From the NCBI RefSeq assembly GCF_900129505.1, contig NZ_LT670818.1, positions 7,225,001 through 7,289,000 on the forward strand: a DNA stretch of 64,000 bases, written 5' to 3'. A program made the translations under genes and the position numbers. Shown here piece after piece: positions 45,101 to 53,660 of the stretch (the stretch's first letter is position 1; every line of letters begins with the position of its first letter). The DNA is from Bradyrhizobium erythrophlei (GTDB taxonomy: Bacteria; Pseudomonadota; Alphaproteobacteria; Rhizobiales; Xanthobacteraceae). The notes under the pieces are model-generated. The model saw only the letters and a program-made list of their open reading frames with translations, did not search any database and was not told the DNA's origin.

Positions 45101-45498
45101 AAGTAGGCCAATACCCCGTCGCCCATATACTTGGCGACGAAGCCATCGAAGCGGCCCACCACCCTCTCAACGTCTTTGTGGTAGTCGCCGATCACCTCGC
45201 GCAGGTCTTCCAGATCAAGCCGTGACGCGAGCGCGGTTGAGCCAACGAGGTCGCAGAACATGACCGTGAGTTGCCGACGCTCGGCACCTGGAGATACCGG
45301 CTTGGCAGGCGTGCCGACAGCTGATGATCTTTCCGGAAGAGCAGCACCGGTCAAAGGAGCGCCACAGTTGCCGCAGTAACTATTGCCACTCGGATTCTCG
45401 CGGCCGCAGGCGCGACAACACTGCGGCAGCGGCGATCCACAGTCCCCGCAGAATCGGCTGCCATCCTGATTGGCGCTTCCGCAGCTCGGGCACTCCAT
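42163..45498 (-). CDS. Multidomain adenylate/guanylate cyclase - AAA ATPase - TPR regulator with double zinc ribbon
   Basis: The protein is 1111 residues. Residues 1-50 hold two zinc ribbons (CPSCG-CGDCG and CRACG-CGNCG). Residues about 75-260 are a class III nucleotide cyclase domain (LTVMFCDLVGSTALASRL, with metal Asp; FVAKYMGDGVLAYFGYP, with second metal Asp). An AAA/STAND ATPase follows with VVLLTGEPGIGKSRLSVAL (Walker A) and VLMISEDVHWIDPSSRELLDRV (Walker B). The remaining 550 residues are TPR-like helices. Such proteins are common in Bradyrhizobium and actinobacteria; their signals are largely unknown. The cyclase metal Asp residues appear intact, so activity is plausible. The gene stands alone. 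Confidence 0.92.
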   Translation of the reverse strand: MECPSCGSANQDGSRFCGDCGSPLPQCCRACGRENPSGNSYCGNCGAPLTGAALPERSSAVGTPAKPVSPGAERRQLTVMFCDLVGSTALASRLDLEDLREVIGDYHKDVERVVGRFDGFVAKYMGDGVLAYFGYPQAHEDDAERAIRAGLEIVTTARLVQVAPGGRLRVRVGIATGLVVVGDLVGAGEAHERGVVGETPNLAARLQTLAEPGSVVIAASTHKLTGEIFEYEELGEVELKGFVAPVAAWRVRGEGAVESRFEALHSAAALAPLVGRGEEIQLLLRRWTQAKEGEGRVVLLTGEPGIGKSRLSVALEERLLDEPHVRLRYFCSPYHQDSALHPTIVQLERAAGFERDDTPETKLHKLEALLTRTSSPIADVILLAELLNIPGGDLYAPRQLNPQRKKEETFEALLRQLVALAQHQPVLMISEDVHWIDPSSRELLDRVIDRAAGLPMLLLITFRPEFQPPWSGRSHVTMLALSRLDRRQGAMLVQRVAGNKALPADTVEEIVTRTDGVPLFVEELTKAVLEAHAGGSNAEGALAGPSTSALALPATLHASLLARLDRLGPAAKQVAQTGAVIGREFSYELLGAVAGRNDRELQSELARLVTSELVFQRGAPPESVYTFKHALVQDAAYSTLLRSDRQQLHARIAEVVERRFSERVAREPELLAHHLTEARQIERAIGYWLKAGERAAERSANLEAIRHLTRGLEALKTLPESLERDRRELSFQIAVGTPLIAVHGYSAAQTGAAYSRARVLCERLGEAEPLVAPLSGEFVYYFVRGDYRMMRRLTDEARQVSERLPNPVIGLASHRLAGITAMHFGAFPEARSEFEAILQLYDARQHRSQPVHYVHDPQVSALTYLAPVLWILGFPEQARRSSNEAFRRAAELDQANLTAHVHNFAGAGLDELLGDVPGVRAHAEAIVELADRHSLGYWRVNGLILRGWAMVQQGATEAGIALMRQNAADRAALGVGWYQARYLCMLAAAYARVGQAEPGLRAIAEAKALVAANDEHMWEGELDRIEGELKHVQGASATEIETCFARAIAITRTQGARSLELRATRDLARLWHDLGRHSDACALLAPAFGWFTEGFETADLRATKALLDELT

Positions 45499-46114
45499 GC
45501 TCGCCCTCCCGCTCGGAACATCACAGCAGTCTAGACCAATATGCCGATGGCGGCGAGCATCGCCAAATGGGGTGCGACCGTCAGCGCGCGTCGCAATGCG
45601 CCGATGACCCGGGCCTACGCCATGCCGTCCAGTTGCCGTTGACGGTCGGACATCTCGGCCAGGTTCTCACGTTCCGTACAAGAGCCAGATTGAGCTTCGC
45701 GCCGCCTCCATGCCGGATGCCGCTTGGGCAGTCTCAGGACATCCCCCAAGCTAATCCCGGAGGAATGGCAATCCCCCGGTTTTGGTATCGCCTAATCCGC
45801 TTTCGACACGTCATCAGCGGTTCGCTTGCGCTCGCCTCTCTCAATCATGCCTGCCGAAATCTAGCTTCGACTTTTCCGCAACGTTCACCACCATCGTTTT
45901 TGACGACAGCAGCTTGCGGTGGCTTGAGATCAACACCTGATTGCCGACCTCGACGGGCCCTCCTTCATCTCTCATACAGTTGCGCACCGCGCGTGTGGAC
46001 CGGCGATACTCGTGACACAATGCCATAAGCGGAAGTGGCAAGCCTTTTGATCGCTTCGTCCCCCCTTATTCATCAAACTCGTTGAACATGCGCCGTTCTG
46101 CGTAGCAGCCGTCG
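45499..46114. other. Intergenic stretch upstream of the cyclase gene
   Basis: No supported gene is seen. A reverse-strand frame at 45841-46041 (66 codons) has no recognisable domain and weak start signals. The first bases must contain the promoter of the cyclase gene. Confidence 0.35.
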
Positions 46115-46303
46115 TCATTCAGGTTTGCTCATCGTCTTAATTGGGCCTTCGTACCCAACCAACTTCAATTTGTTGCCGCAGCTTGGGCACTCAAAATTGC
46201 GACGCTCATAGCCCGGAACTATTGGTTCGGCGATGCCGCGCAACATTTCGACGCTGCACTTCGAACAGGTTGGCCGGTCGTCGATGTTAGGGCTCATAGG
46301 CAT
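46115..46303 (-). CDS. Small zinc-ribbon protein, hypothetical
   Basis: The 62-residue protein starts at an ATG at 46301-46303; an in-frame GTG at 46384 would add 27 residues. It has two Cys pairs, CSKC (after DRPT) and CPSC (after RNFE), spaced about 28 residues apart. This makes a zinc-ribbon fold likely, with a basic C-terminal tail. It may bind nucleic acid or protein. I recognise the type as common in Bradyrhizobium but know no function. Confidence 0.6.
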   Translation of the reverse strand: MPMSPNIDDRPTCSKCSVEMLRGIAEPIVPGYERRNFECPSCGNKLKLVGYEGPIKTMSKPE

Positions 46304-46384
46304 CACTGCATAGGTGGATACCAGCCTGGCTATCTTTCCGTCGGTTCGTTTTCCGACAAATGCCGCTGTGGGTTTCGTTGTCAC

Positions 46385-46937
46385 AGGACGTCACTTAGAC
46401 ATGAATGCGTTGCCGACCGGAGGGATGGCCAGCCGTATCAAGCAGCCGTAAGCAGCGGTTACGTGGATCACGGCGCAAGTCACCCCGATTATCAAAAAAC
46501 TCCAATGCGAGAGTCGCAAACCGAACTGACGCCTCCGACTTTAGTCAGCCATATCTTGGTCGGACAGGTGCGAGGCGGTTAAGATCGGCACCTCGGAATT
46601 AGACCCGTTTCGCAGCTCAATACTTGGCCCGTGGTCTCCCCTGTGAACGCTTCACGTCGGCCCTCGCGGGACGCCGCGCATCACTCGGGGTCGGGGCGTT
46701 GGCTAGACCTTCTCCGTGGGGGACTTCCACCTCCTATTCTTTGCCAGCTTCCTGGCGCACTCCGAGTTGGGTCATCAACGGACCCGACCGCCCCGAAATC
46801 CAACGTCCGCTTCTACTGAGGACCAGCCCCCGCAATTGCTTCAGCGATTTTTGCAATTGCGTCAAAAAGCTAACTCTACCGAAACATCTCAAAACGTTAA
46901 GGCTAGCGCATCGGCAAAATGACTGAGAAGTTCGCTC
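46385..46937. other. Degenerate stretch without an intact gene
   Basis: Several short frames overlap here on the plus strand, including one around 46631-46819, but none has a domain or ribosome site. The sequence looks like decayed mobile DNA leading to the MBOAT fragment. Confidence 0.35.
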
Positions 46938-47108
46938 CGCCACAACCGCGACAGCCAGAAGCGGAAAAAGTTCGGGCTGGCCATAACCGTAAAAGAACAA
47001 GCTAGCGATAACCAGCAACTGGATATGAAGCGTTCTAAGCGGCGGGACATAATAGGCCCCAAATACGATACCAACGAATATGCCGAACTGCCAAGATGTA
47101 AATGTCAT
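46938..47108 (-). pseudogene. MBOAT O-acyltransferase (AlgI-like), N-terminal fragment
   Basis: From the ATG at 47106-47108 the reading gives TFTSWQFGIFVGIVFGAYY, then PPLRTLHIQLLVIASLFFYGYGQPELFPLLAVAVV. This is the first two membrane helices of AlgI/DltB-type acyltransferases (about 480 residues when complete). Homology ends near 46938 and the frame runs into unrelated sequence. Only about 57 residues remain. Confidence 0.75.
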
Positions 47109-47286
47109 GCCGCCCAAGCGCGCCGGCTGGGACGACTGCTTCCTCCTCGCCACGCTCGGTCATGTGCGATAGCCTTGGGGCAGAGGCGGCCCAAGACACC
47201 TGTTTGAACCAAGGCAACGAGAATTCTACGCGGCAGCAGCCTTGGCCGCCACAACCGGCTGAGGCGGGATATTCTGGAGTTGGAGA

Positions 47287-49809
47287 TCAAAACGAAGTCC
47301 CGCCACCGAACTTGAATTGCTGCACAATGTCGTATTTGCCCTTCGTGATCGGCACTGCGTAATCGAAACGCAGAGGTCCGAACGGCGATTGCCAGATCAG
47401 GCCGACGCCGACGGAGGTGCGGATGACATTGGTATCATCGTACACCATTCCGCACTTACAAGGACTGCCGTTGACCAGACCGTTGACTTCGCCTGTGGCT
47501 GCCCAAGTCGTCGGCCCCTGATAGTCCCAAAGCGACCCCGCATCGGCATAGACAGCGCCTTTAAGGCCGACCTCCTTCGGCAGGAACCAGAACGGCATCT
47601 GCAATTCAGCAGACGCACCCCAATATTTGGTGCCGCCCAACGCATCGCCGGTCCCGGTATAAGGGAAGAAGGTCAGATCGCGCGGACCTATCCCGTTCGA
47701 AGCAAAGCCACGAACAAGATTTGGACCCATCTGGAATTGGTCAAGCATTCGAAGCTGAGTGTTGCCGATACTGTTGAGGATGCCGCTCTGGACGTGAACC
47801 AGCCCGACGATATCGGCGACCAGCGGTGCGTAGTATTTCGCGTCGATCGCTGATTTCAGGTAGCTGACGTCACCTCCAACGCCGGCGAAGTCCTGCTTGA
47901 AGTCGACGAGCAGACCGTCCGTCGGATTCTTCGTGTTATCCAGCGTGTTGTAGTCGAGCGAATAGCCTAGCGACGAAGTCCATGTCGGACCATTTGCCAA
48001 TTCCTCCCGAACCGGCAACGAAGACTCACCATCGGACAAACAGCCCGGGAGCAGCCCGGCCTGGGCATTGCCGGTGGGGTCGACGCCACCCAAAACCGAA
48101 TTGATATACGTCGGCGTCGGTAAAAATGCCGGTCCCGCGAGGTTATTACAATTGCCGAGCGTGGTGGGCAGCGTGATTGACTGCTGATAGAGCGAATACC
48201 GAAGCTGCAGCGACAGATCTTCGCGAAGGGCGAATCCAAGCCGCGGGCTGAAGCCCAGCGTCGTGGTGCCGTACGAAATGTAATCGTTGGCAAGCTGCTC
48301 GCGATAGGTCACGTCAAGACCAAGCGCGACCCGATAGTCGAGCAGGTAAGGCTCAACGAACGACAGCGAGGCGCCGCGGGCATACTGGCCATAGGTCACC
48401 GACGCCTTCGCGAACAGACCGCGTCCGAGGAAGTTGCGTTCGGAAACACTGACCTCGGCCAGCGCGCCGTCGGTGGTCGAATAACCGCCCGACACCGAGA
48501 AATCGCCGGTCGACTTCTCTTCAAGCTCGACGTTGAGAATGACCCGATCGCTCGACGAGCCCGGTTCGGTCGCGATCTTCACGCTCTTGAAGTAATCGAG
48601 GTTCTTCAGGCGGCGCTCGGCCCGATCGACCAATGCGCGATTGTAGGCATCGCCTTCCGAAATATCGAATTCGCGGCGGATCACGTATTCCCGGGTGCGA
48701 GTGTTGCCGCGCACGTTGATGCGCTCGATATAGGTCCGCGGACCCTCGTCGATGGCATAGGTGATGGTAACGGTGTGGTTCTCGAAATTGCGATCGCCGC
48801 GCGGGCGCACCACCGCGAAGGCGTAGCCGCGCCGCGACGCCTCGATCTGCATCTCCTCGACCGACTTCTCCAGCGCTTCGGCGTTGTAGGTCGACCCGAC
48901 ACTGACGCGGGAGAAGCTGCGAAGCGTGTTGGCGTCAAAGCTCGGGATGCTGGATTCGAGGTTCACCGCAGCCACGCGGTATTGCTGGCCTTCCTCGATC
49001 TTGAAGGTCACCAGAAAGCCCTTTTGCTGCGGATCGTATTCCGTCAGGGCGGCCACCACCTGCACGTCGGCGAAACCGTGCTTCAGATAGAAGCGGCGAA
49101 TCAGATCGCGGTCGGCTTCGACCCGGTCCGGGTCGTAGACGTCGCCACCGCCGAGGAAGCTCAGCAGATTCGATTCGTGGGTCTTGATGATGTCCTTCAG
49201 CCGATACGACGAATAAGCGCTGTTACCGACGAACTCGACCGACCTGACCCCGGTCTTCTGGCCTTCGGTGATCTCGAAGACGAGATCGACGCGGTTGTTC
49301 GGTTGTTCAATGATCTGGGGATTGACGCTGACGTCATAGCGGCCGGCATGGCGGTAGATGTCGGCGATGCGCTGGGCGTCGGACTGCACCATGGGGCGCG
49401 ACAGCGTGCCACGCGGTTTGGACTGCACCTCCGCCGAGAGTTGTTCGTCCTTGACCTTCTTGTTGCCCTCGAAGGCGACGCGCCCGATCACCGGGTTTTC
49501 CACCACGGTCACCAGGATGCCGCCGCGGGTCTGGCTGATCTTCACGTCCTGGAACAGGCCGGTCTCGATCAGCGCCTTCAGGCCGTCGTCGATTTGCGCC
49601 TGATCCAGGCGCCCGCCGGGACCCGGCTTGAAATAGGACCGGATGGTTTCGATCTCGACGCGCCGGTTGCCGTCAACCTCAATCGAAGCGACAGACTGGG
49701 CGACGGCGGGCCAAGATACCAGCATGATGGCCAGCGTGCTGGCGACCGGCATGACGAACATCATCAGGGCAGCCACCAAGCCCCCCCGGACTCCTATTCC
49801 AACATTCAT
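47287..49809 (-). CDS. bamA: Outer membrane protein assembly factor BamA
   Basis: The start at the ATG at 49807-49809 gives 840 residues, preceded by AAGGCAAG; a TTG at 49815 is in frame. A signal peptide ends around WPAVAQS. Five POTRA domains follow (VASIEVDGNRRVEIETIRSYF; IGRVAFEGNKKVKDEQL; TGVRSVEFVGNSAYSSYRL; YRVAAVNLESSIPSFDANTL; TYIERINVRGNTRTREYVIRREF). Then comes a 16-strand barrel with the conserved loop-6 motif VRGF in GPNLVRGFASNGIGPRD and a C-terminal Phe. It inserts beta-barrel proteins into the outer membrane. Unlike the usual rseP-bamA-lpxD order, no partner genes are adjacent, so this may be a second copy. Confidence 0.95.
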   Translation of the reverse strand: MNVGIGVRGGLVAALMMFVMPVASTLAIMLVSWPAVAQSVASIEVDGNRRVEIETIRSYFKPGPGGRLDQAQIDDGLKALIETGLFQDVKISQTRGGILVTVVENPVIGRVAFEGNKKVKDEQLSAEVQSKPRGTLSRPMVQSDAQRIADIYRHAGRYDVSVNPQIIEQPNNRVDLVFEITEGQKTGVRSVEFVGNSAYSSYRLKDIIKTHESNLLSFLGGGDVYDPDRVEADRDLIRRFYLKHGFADVQVVAALTEYDPQQKGFLVTFKIEEGQQYRVAAVNLESSIPSFDANTLRSFSRVSVGSTYNAEALEKSVEEMQIEASRRGYAFAVVRPRGDRNFENHTVTITYAIDEGPRTYIERINVRGNTRTREYVIRREFDISEGDAYNRALVDRAERRLKNLDYFKSVKIATEPGSSSDRVILNVELEEKSTGDFSVSGGYSTTDGALAEVSVSERNFLGRGLFAKASVTYGQYARGASLSFVEPYLLDYRVALGLDVTYREQLANDYISYGTTTLGFSPRLGFALREDLSLQLRYSLYQQSITLPTTLGNCNNLAGPAFLPTPTYINSVLGGVDPTGNAQAGLLPGCLSDGESSLPVREELANGPTWTSSLGYSLDYNTLDNTKNPTDGLLVDFKQDFAGVGGDVSYLKSAIDAKYYAPLVADIVGLVHVQSGILNSIGNTQLRMLDQFQMGPNLVRGFASNGIGPRDLTFFPYTGTGDALGGTKYWGASAELQMPFWFLPKEVGLKGAVYADAGSLWDYQGPTTWAATGEVNGLVNGSPCKCGMVYDDTNVIRTSVGVGLIWQSPFGPLRFDYAVPITKGKYDIVQQFKFGGGTSF

Positions 49810-50048
49810 CCGCAACTTGCCTTGGTTATTCCGAGTGGCACTTACGGTGCGGATGTGGCTAAAAAACCTCGGAAGTGTTTCGCATCATTTTGAATCGTTG
49901 CTCGATGGTACCAAGGCACATTCCGCGTTGGGTTTGCAGGCGGCGTTCTTGATGCCGATCAGTCAGCTACCCGCTTTCCATCCGCTTCTTCACCTTGAAA
50001 TAGCATTCGAAACCAGGGGAGGGAAAACTATCCGAAGCGTTTCGCCCG

Positions 50049-50192
50049 TCACTCTACAAGTCCTATTTTGCGGAGACCTTCGAGATATGATTCAGAAAGT
50101 CGGGGACCCGCGTAGCATTTGTCGCAGTACTCAAATTCCTTGGAGTTTTTGCCATTTGTGATCTCGGGATTGTAACGGCATATTTCTGACAT
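50049..50192 (-). CDS. Small Cys-containing protein, hypothetical
   Basis: The 47-residue product from the ATG at 50190-50192 has a CRYNPEI start and the pair CDKC, then YAGPRLSESYLEGLRKIGL. Three cysteines could bind zinc. The gene is too short for certainty. It lies between the divergent BamA and EF-hand genes. Confidence 0.4.
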   Translation of the reverse strand: MSEICRYNPEITNGKNSKEFEYCDKCYAGPRLSESYLEGLRKIGLVE

Positions 50193-50266
50193 CGGACCTG
50201 TCCTTAATTCTGCCGGAAGCGACCGCGCTGATCGTAATTGCCACCGAGCGAAAACAGGGGAGAGAC

Positions 50267-50752
50267 TTGTTAAGCACAACGTCCGTTCGCGGCATGGGCA
50301 TCGCCGTGGGGTTGCTTCTCATGGTAGCATCCTATGCGTCAGCACAATCGGCTCCAGCTGGGGACGCCGCCCGTGGCACCCGATCAAGAGACGCCCCGTC
50401 GACGAACGGACTCGACACCTGGGACGCCAACCATGATGGCATCTACACTTGCGAGGAGTGGAAAAGTTACCTTGATCGACTCTTTACCCTGGCCGATCGC
50501 AACCGCGACGGGCATCTCGATCCATCCGAATTCCCAATAATCCGTCGGGCTGGAACAGCATTCGCCGACGCGGACTTCGGCTACTTTGACGAAAACCAGG
50601 ATGGAAAGATCACCCGCAGCGAGTTCGTTGACAAGCCGAGTGAGTTTATCTTGCAGTTCGACAAGAACGGTGACTGCCGCGTCACGCAGGACGAAATGAA
50701 AGGCCCAAGCACTGATCAGAAGCCGCCGAGCGGCAGAGGCAGGAAATTCTGA
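50267..50752 (+). CDS. Secreted EF-hand calcium-binding protein
   Basis: The TTG at 50267 has a strong AGGGGAGAGAC ribosome site; an ATG at 50294 is the alternative. The 161-residue protein has a signal peptide (GIAVGLLLMVASYASAQS, cut after residue 27). Four EF-hand loops follow: DANHDGIYTCEEW, DRNRDGHLDPSEF, DENQDGKITRSEF and DKNGDCRVTQDEM. All carry acidic residues at the metal positions. It probably binds calcium in the periplasm; no enzyme is attached. The gene is divergent from bamA. Confidence 0.88.
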   Translation: MLSTTSVRGMGIAVGLLLMVASYASAQSAPAGDAARGTRSRDAPSTNGLDTWDANHDGIYTCEEWKSYLDRLFTLADRNRDGHLDPSEFPIIRRAGTAFADADFGYFDENQDGKITRSEFVDKPSEFILQFDKNGDCRVTQDEMKGPSTDQKPPSGRGRKF

Positions 50753-51024
50753 CAGCGAAAGGCCTGCCGATGCATGATCATCTGGAAACCGAGCACGCGC
50801 GAGATTCACGAAATCAACTGATGCCATGGTGCATGGCTTCGAAAAGTTTCATAGCTCGCGCCGGACTCTCGTGCGCACCTGCTCAATGTAGCGTGACATG
50901 GAAAGCCCAACGGAAGGGCGCCACCACAGCAATGTTCGGAAGCATACTCACGGACGTGTCAAGTCGCGTCACAGGATTGTAGGTTGGCGTTTATAACGCG
51001 CAAGATATACTGAGCGACGGGGAA

Positions 51025-51186
51025 ATGACCCATGACTCCAAAGAGCCCCAATTTGATAATTTGGAAATCATGTCTCGTGAGCGCGGTACGCTTGCCAAAG
51101 GAAGCAGACGAATGGAAGCAACTCAGGGACTGATCCGGAAAGAATTGCGGACCCGCTGGCATCATGTTGCCGCGTTTTACGCGTGA
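51025..51186 (+). CDS. Small hypothetical protein
   Basis: The 53-codon frame has an ATG at 51025 with GGGGA just upstream. The product begins THDSKEPQFDNLEIMSRERG and is charged, with a predicted helix. It ends inside the region preceding the response-regulator fragment. No family is recognised, so this is a tentative gene. Confidence 0.35.
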   Translation: MTHDSKEPQFDNLEIMSRERGTLAKGSRRMEATQGLIRKELRTRWHHVAAFYA

Positions 51187-51253
51187 AGCGTCGGAAAATA
51201 CCCGAAAACAAAAATCCTCCGCCGAAACTCCCGAATCACTGACAAAGATCCGC

Positions 51254-51670
51254 ATGGCCATGGCAACGCCGAACATTCTTGTCGTTGAAGACGACCGCAA
51301 GACGCGGGCGCTGATCGCGAAATATCTGCGCACCAATTCCTGCTATGTGACGACCGCAAACGACGGACGCGAAATGTCGCGGCTCATGACCGACCATCGC
51401 GTCGATCTCCTGATCCTCGACGTCATGCTGCCGGGCGAAGACGGCCTCAGCCTGTGCCGCAAGGTCAGCGCCGAATCGCAGACGCCGATCATCATGCTGA
51501 CCGCGCGCGGCGAGGACGTCGACCGGATCCTCGGGCTTGAAATGGGAGCGGACGACTATCTCGCCAAGCCGTTCAACCCGCGCGAATTGCTGGCCCGGAT
51601 CAACGCGGTGCTGCGTGGTCACGCTTCATCCCGTTTGCGTCAGAATGCGCTTCATGGTGCCCCCAATTGA
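51254..51670 (+). CDS. Response regulator receiver domain, OmpR-like, truncated after the receiver
   Basis: The ATG at 51254 gives 138 residues. The receiver domain is complete: NILVVEDDRKTR (acidic pocket), LLILDVMLPGEDG (phospho-acceptor Asp about residue 55), IIMLTARGEDVDRILGLEMGADDYLAKPFNPRELLARI (conserved Thr and Lys). After VLRGHA, where an OmpR-family winged helix should follow, there are about 13 unrelated residues and a stop. The output domain is missing, so it is either a remnant or a stand-alone receiver. No histidine kinase gene is near. Confidence 0.85.
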   Translation: MAMATPNILVVEDDRKTRALIAKYLRTNSCYVTTANDGREMSRLMTDHRVDLLILDVMLPGEDGLSLCRKVSAESQTPIIMLTARGEDVDRILGLEMGADDYLAKPFNPRELLARINAVLRGHASSRLRQNALHGAPN

Positions 51671-51885
51671 TGGAAAGCTTAACGATGCGCCGCCTCGCGC
51701 GCGTCAATGAGTTGCGTTTTTTGGAGATGATAGTTCGACCGACAAAAATGGCGACCTGCTTCAAAAACAATGCCTGCCGAAGGCACCCACGTTACCGACC
51801 GGACGGTGATTGCGGCATATCCCGTCGTGAAAACTAAGGCTACTTTACTTTTGCGTGCTCTGTAAAGCTGCCCCCTGCGGCTGCT

Positions 51886-52169
51886 TTACCGCCCAATGAC
51901 CTCAGTTGTTTCGGGCGGGCGCAAAAATAGCGGCAGTTCTTCGTCGTGGTCCAGCCCGCTAAGTGGCTCAATCTCGGGCTCCGAAATAAGTGGTTCAATA
52001 TCAGGCTGTGGAATTTTGTAGGACTTGCATTCCAGACGTGCATTGCCTGAGAATAGCTCGGGCAGCGGAGAACCATTTCCTGGCCCCGAACCAAAACCAC
52101 GACGTCGCAAATCTCGGACGCTGTATGGCGTCGGATGAAAACCTGCGGGGGAGCGAACTTATCAATCAT
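51886..52169 (-). pseudogene. Small Bradyrhizobium-type hypothetical protein, frameshifted
   Basis: Two frames together make one plausible protein. From the ATG at 52167-52169 comes ICDVVVLVRGQEMVLRCPSYSQA; then, in the next frame, RLECKSYKIPQPDIEPL and DEELPLFLRPPETTEVIGR to the stop at 51886. The switch lies near 52040. I recognise the MVLRCP...ECKSYKIP...LPLFLRP order from small orphan proteins of Bradyrhizobium, so a one-base indel has probably broken this copy. Confidence 0.5.
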
Positions 52170-52464
52170 TTGCCGACGCCAAGCGCTACGACCCGTACAA
52201 TCAAGGCTTGCGTCATGTCGCGGGTGGCGGCTCAATGTCCAGCGCTAGCGGCGTTATATCGAGCGGCGCGGCCGGTTCGTCAACTTTCGATTTAAGATCA
52301 GCCGCCTTGTCCATTAGAGCGGCGGAAATCACCCCCGAATTGTCACGAGGCTCTTTTCAGAAACGGGTGGCTGCCTGCTTCTTTCGGCTTTCGTGCCGTT
52401 GCCATTGCCGGGTCATTTTGTTTTGCTCTGGCTTACTTAAGCTCGCGCAAAGTCGACGCAATAT

Positions 52465-52890
52465 TCAACGGAAGCGCGAGAACCTGATCGGGCACCTGTT
52501 AGCCACTGCCAGCGCGCCGTACTCGTAGGTCTCGAGAGCGATTTTTTGGGCAAGCATTACGTCGCCCACGACTAATGAACCTACTGGCATGAAGCACCAA
52601 CCGACCGAGGGAAGGTCATCATCGCCAATCTCGTGGACGTTTGTGGTCTCTCCATAGTGAATGCGGTATCGCTTCCCACTGTCACAACCGATTACGTCGA
52701 AATATCTTTTGGCATCGAACTGCGCTCGTTGCTCGGGCGATAACCACTCGCGCAGTAGGTTTACGCCGCGCTCTTCACGAGTAGCGAAGCGCGCTCGGTA
52801 ACGCTCGCGCGCGGCTTGGACTTCACGGAAATATTGAGCCAGCGAAGCACCAACCCGCCGCGACGCGATCAGCAAAGACCGCGCGGACAT
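52465..52890 (-). CDS. Hypothetical protein, conserved-looking orphan
   Basis: The 141-residue protein starts at the ATG at 52888-52890, 11 bases after the end of the preceding small gene. It has an Arg-rich N-terminal helix (YFREVQAARERYRARFATREERGVNLLREWLSPEQRAQFDAKRYFDV), then a beta-rich part with YRIHYGETTNVHEI and GWCFMPVGSLVVGDVMLAQKIALETYE. I recognise the type from Bradyrhizobium genomes but no domain name applies. It ends the three-gene unit 53438-52465. Confidence 0.7.
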   Translation of the reverse strand: MSARSLLIASRRVGASLAQYFREVQAARERYRARFATREERGVNLLREWLSPEQRAQFDAKRYFDVIGCDSGKRYRIHYGETTNVHEIGDDDLPSVGWCFMPVGSLVVGDVMLAQKIALETYEYGALAVANRCPIRFSRFR

Positions 52891-52901
52891 AGCGAGGACA
52901 A

Positions 52902-53123
52902 TCAGCCGCCGACGAGCCGGGGAAAGAATAATGTTTCTTCCGCAGTTGGGTCGAACGAACGAGTTACTGCTGCGTCACCCGGACCGGTGCGGACAGCTGC
53001 CGTGAAGCCAGCGCCGGTCAGTTGTCGAAATCGTTCTTCGGCGTCAGCGACCGCCTCCCGGTCAGTCGCGTCGAAATGATGCCGAGCATCGCCACTCTGG
53101 TTCATCACGATCTGAGTTGCCAT
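52902..53123 (-). CDS. Small hypothetical protein
   Basis: The 73-residue protein starts at the ATG at 53121-53123. It is acidic-helical in the middle (DREAVADAEERFRQLTGAGFTAAVR) and ends SFDPTAEETLFFPRLVGG. The C-terminal half resembles short proteins that carry a residue pattern for ring- or nucleotide-binding, but no family is certain. It is the middle gene of a three-gene unit. Confidence 0.6.
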   Translation of the reverse strand: MATQIVMNQSGDARHHFDATDREAVADAEERFRQLTGAGFTAAVRTGPGDAAVTRSFDPTAEETLFFPRLVGG

Positions 53124-53189
53124 TGCTTCGTTCCTTGGGTTTGGGCCAGCCCCCTCCAACAACCCGCTTGCGCAACGTTTCGTGCCAGA

Positions 53190-53438
53190 TCAGCGTTCCA
53201 AACTTTTATCGTATTCTTCGGAATAACCCACGAGCGTGATCTCACGCTCTTGCTGCAGCTCGATAATATGCACTGGCGGCGCGTGGGGAACTGCACAGAC
53301 AATAGCTTTTCGCGCGTCATTCCCCTGAGCGATAGCTTGTAGCTTCGCTCTTCGATTGCAAAGATTATCCACCCTGGCTCGCATCCTTGCAAGTAATAAT
53401 TCTGCGGATGACGTGCTGATGCCAGCGCGTCTGAGCAT
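53190..53438 (-). CDS. Small hypothetical protein
   Basis: The best start is the ATG at 53436-53438 (82 residues), with GAGATTGAG before it. It has a helical N-terminus (RRAGISTSSAELLLARMRARVDNLCNRRAKLQ) and a beta-like C-terminus (PVHIIELQQEREITLVGYSEEY). It is the first gene of the small three-gene unit running to 52465. No function is known to me. Confidence 0.55.
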   Translation of the reverse strand: MLRRAGISTSSAELLLARMRARVDNLCNRRAKLQAIAQGNDARKAIVCAVPHAPPVHIIELQQEREITLVGYSEEYDKSLER

Positions 53439-53660
53439 CTCAATCTCGTTTTGCTGGCGACGGTGAGCGACCCGGAACAATCGCGCGGAAAAGAGCCGTG
53501 AGCGTCACGTCCTCGCGCCCGTTCGGTAGCAAGGTGCAAAGGTAGAACGCCCTGCCCGCGTCTGGCCTCCCGATCTTTTGAAATGCCGTCAGAAGAAGTT
53601 AGCCTCTTCGAGATCGATCTTTCGATAGGCCACGGCATGCGTCCGGTGCATAATAGGTGT

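Noticed and set aside
48775..49893. Long plus-strand frame of 372 codons
   Set aside because: It is the antisense shadow of bamA, rich in His/Gly/Asp with no domain.
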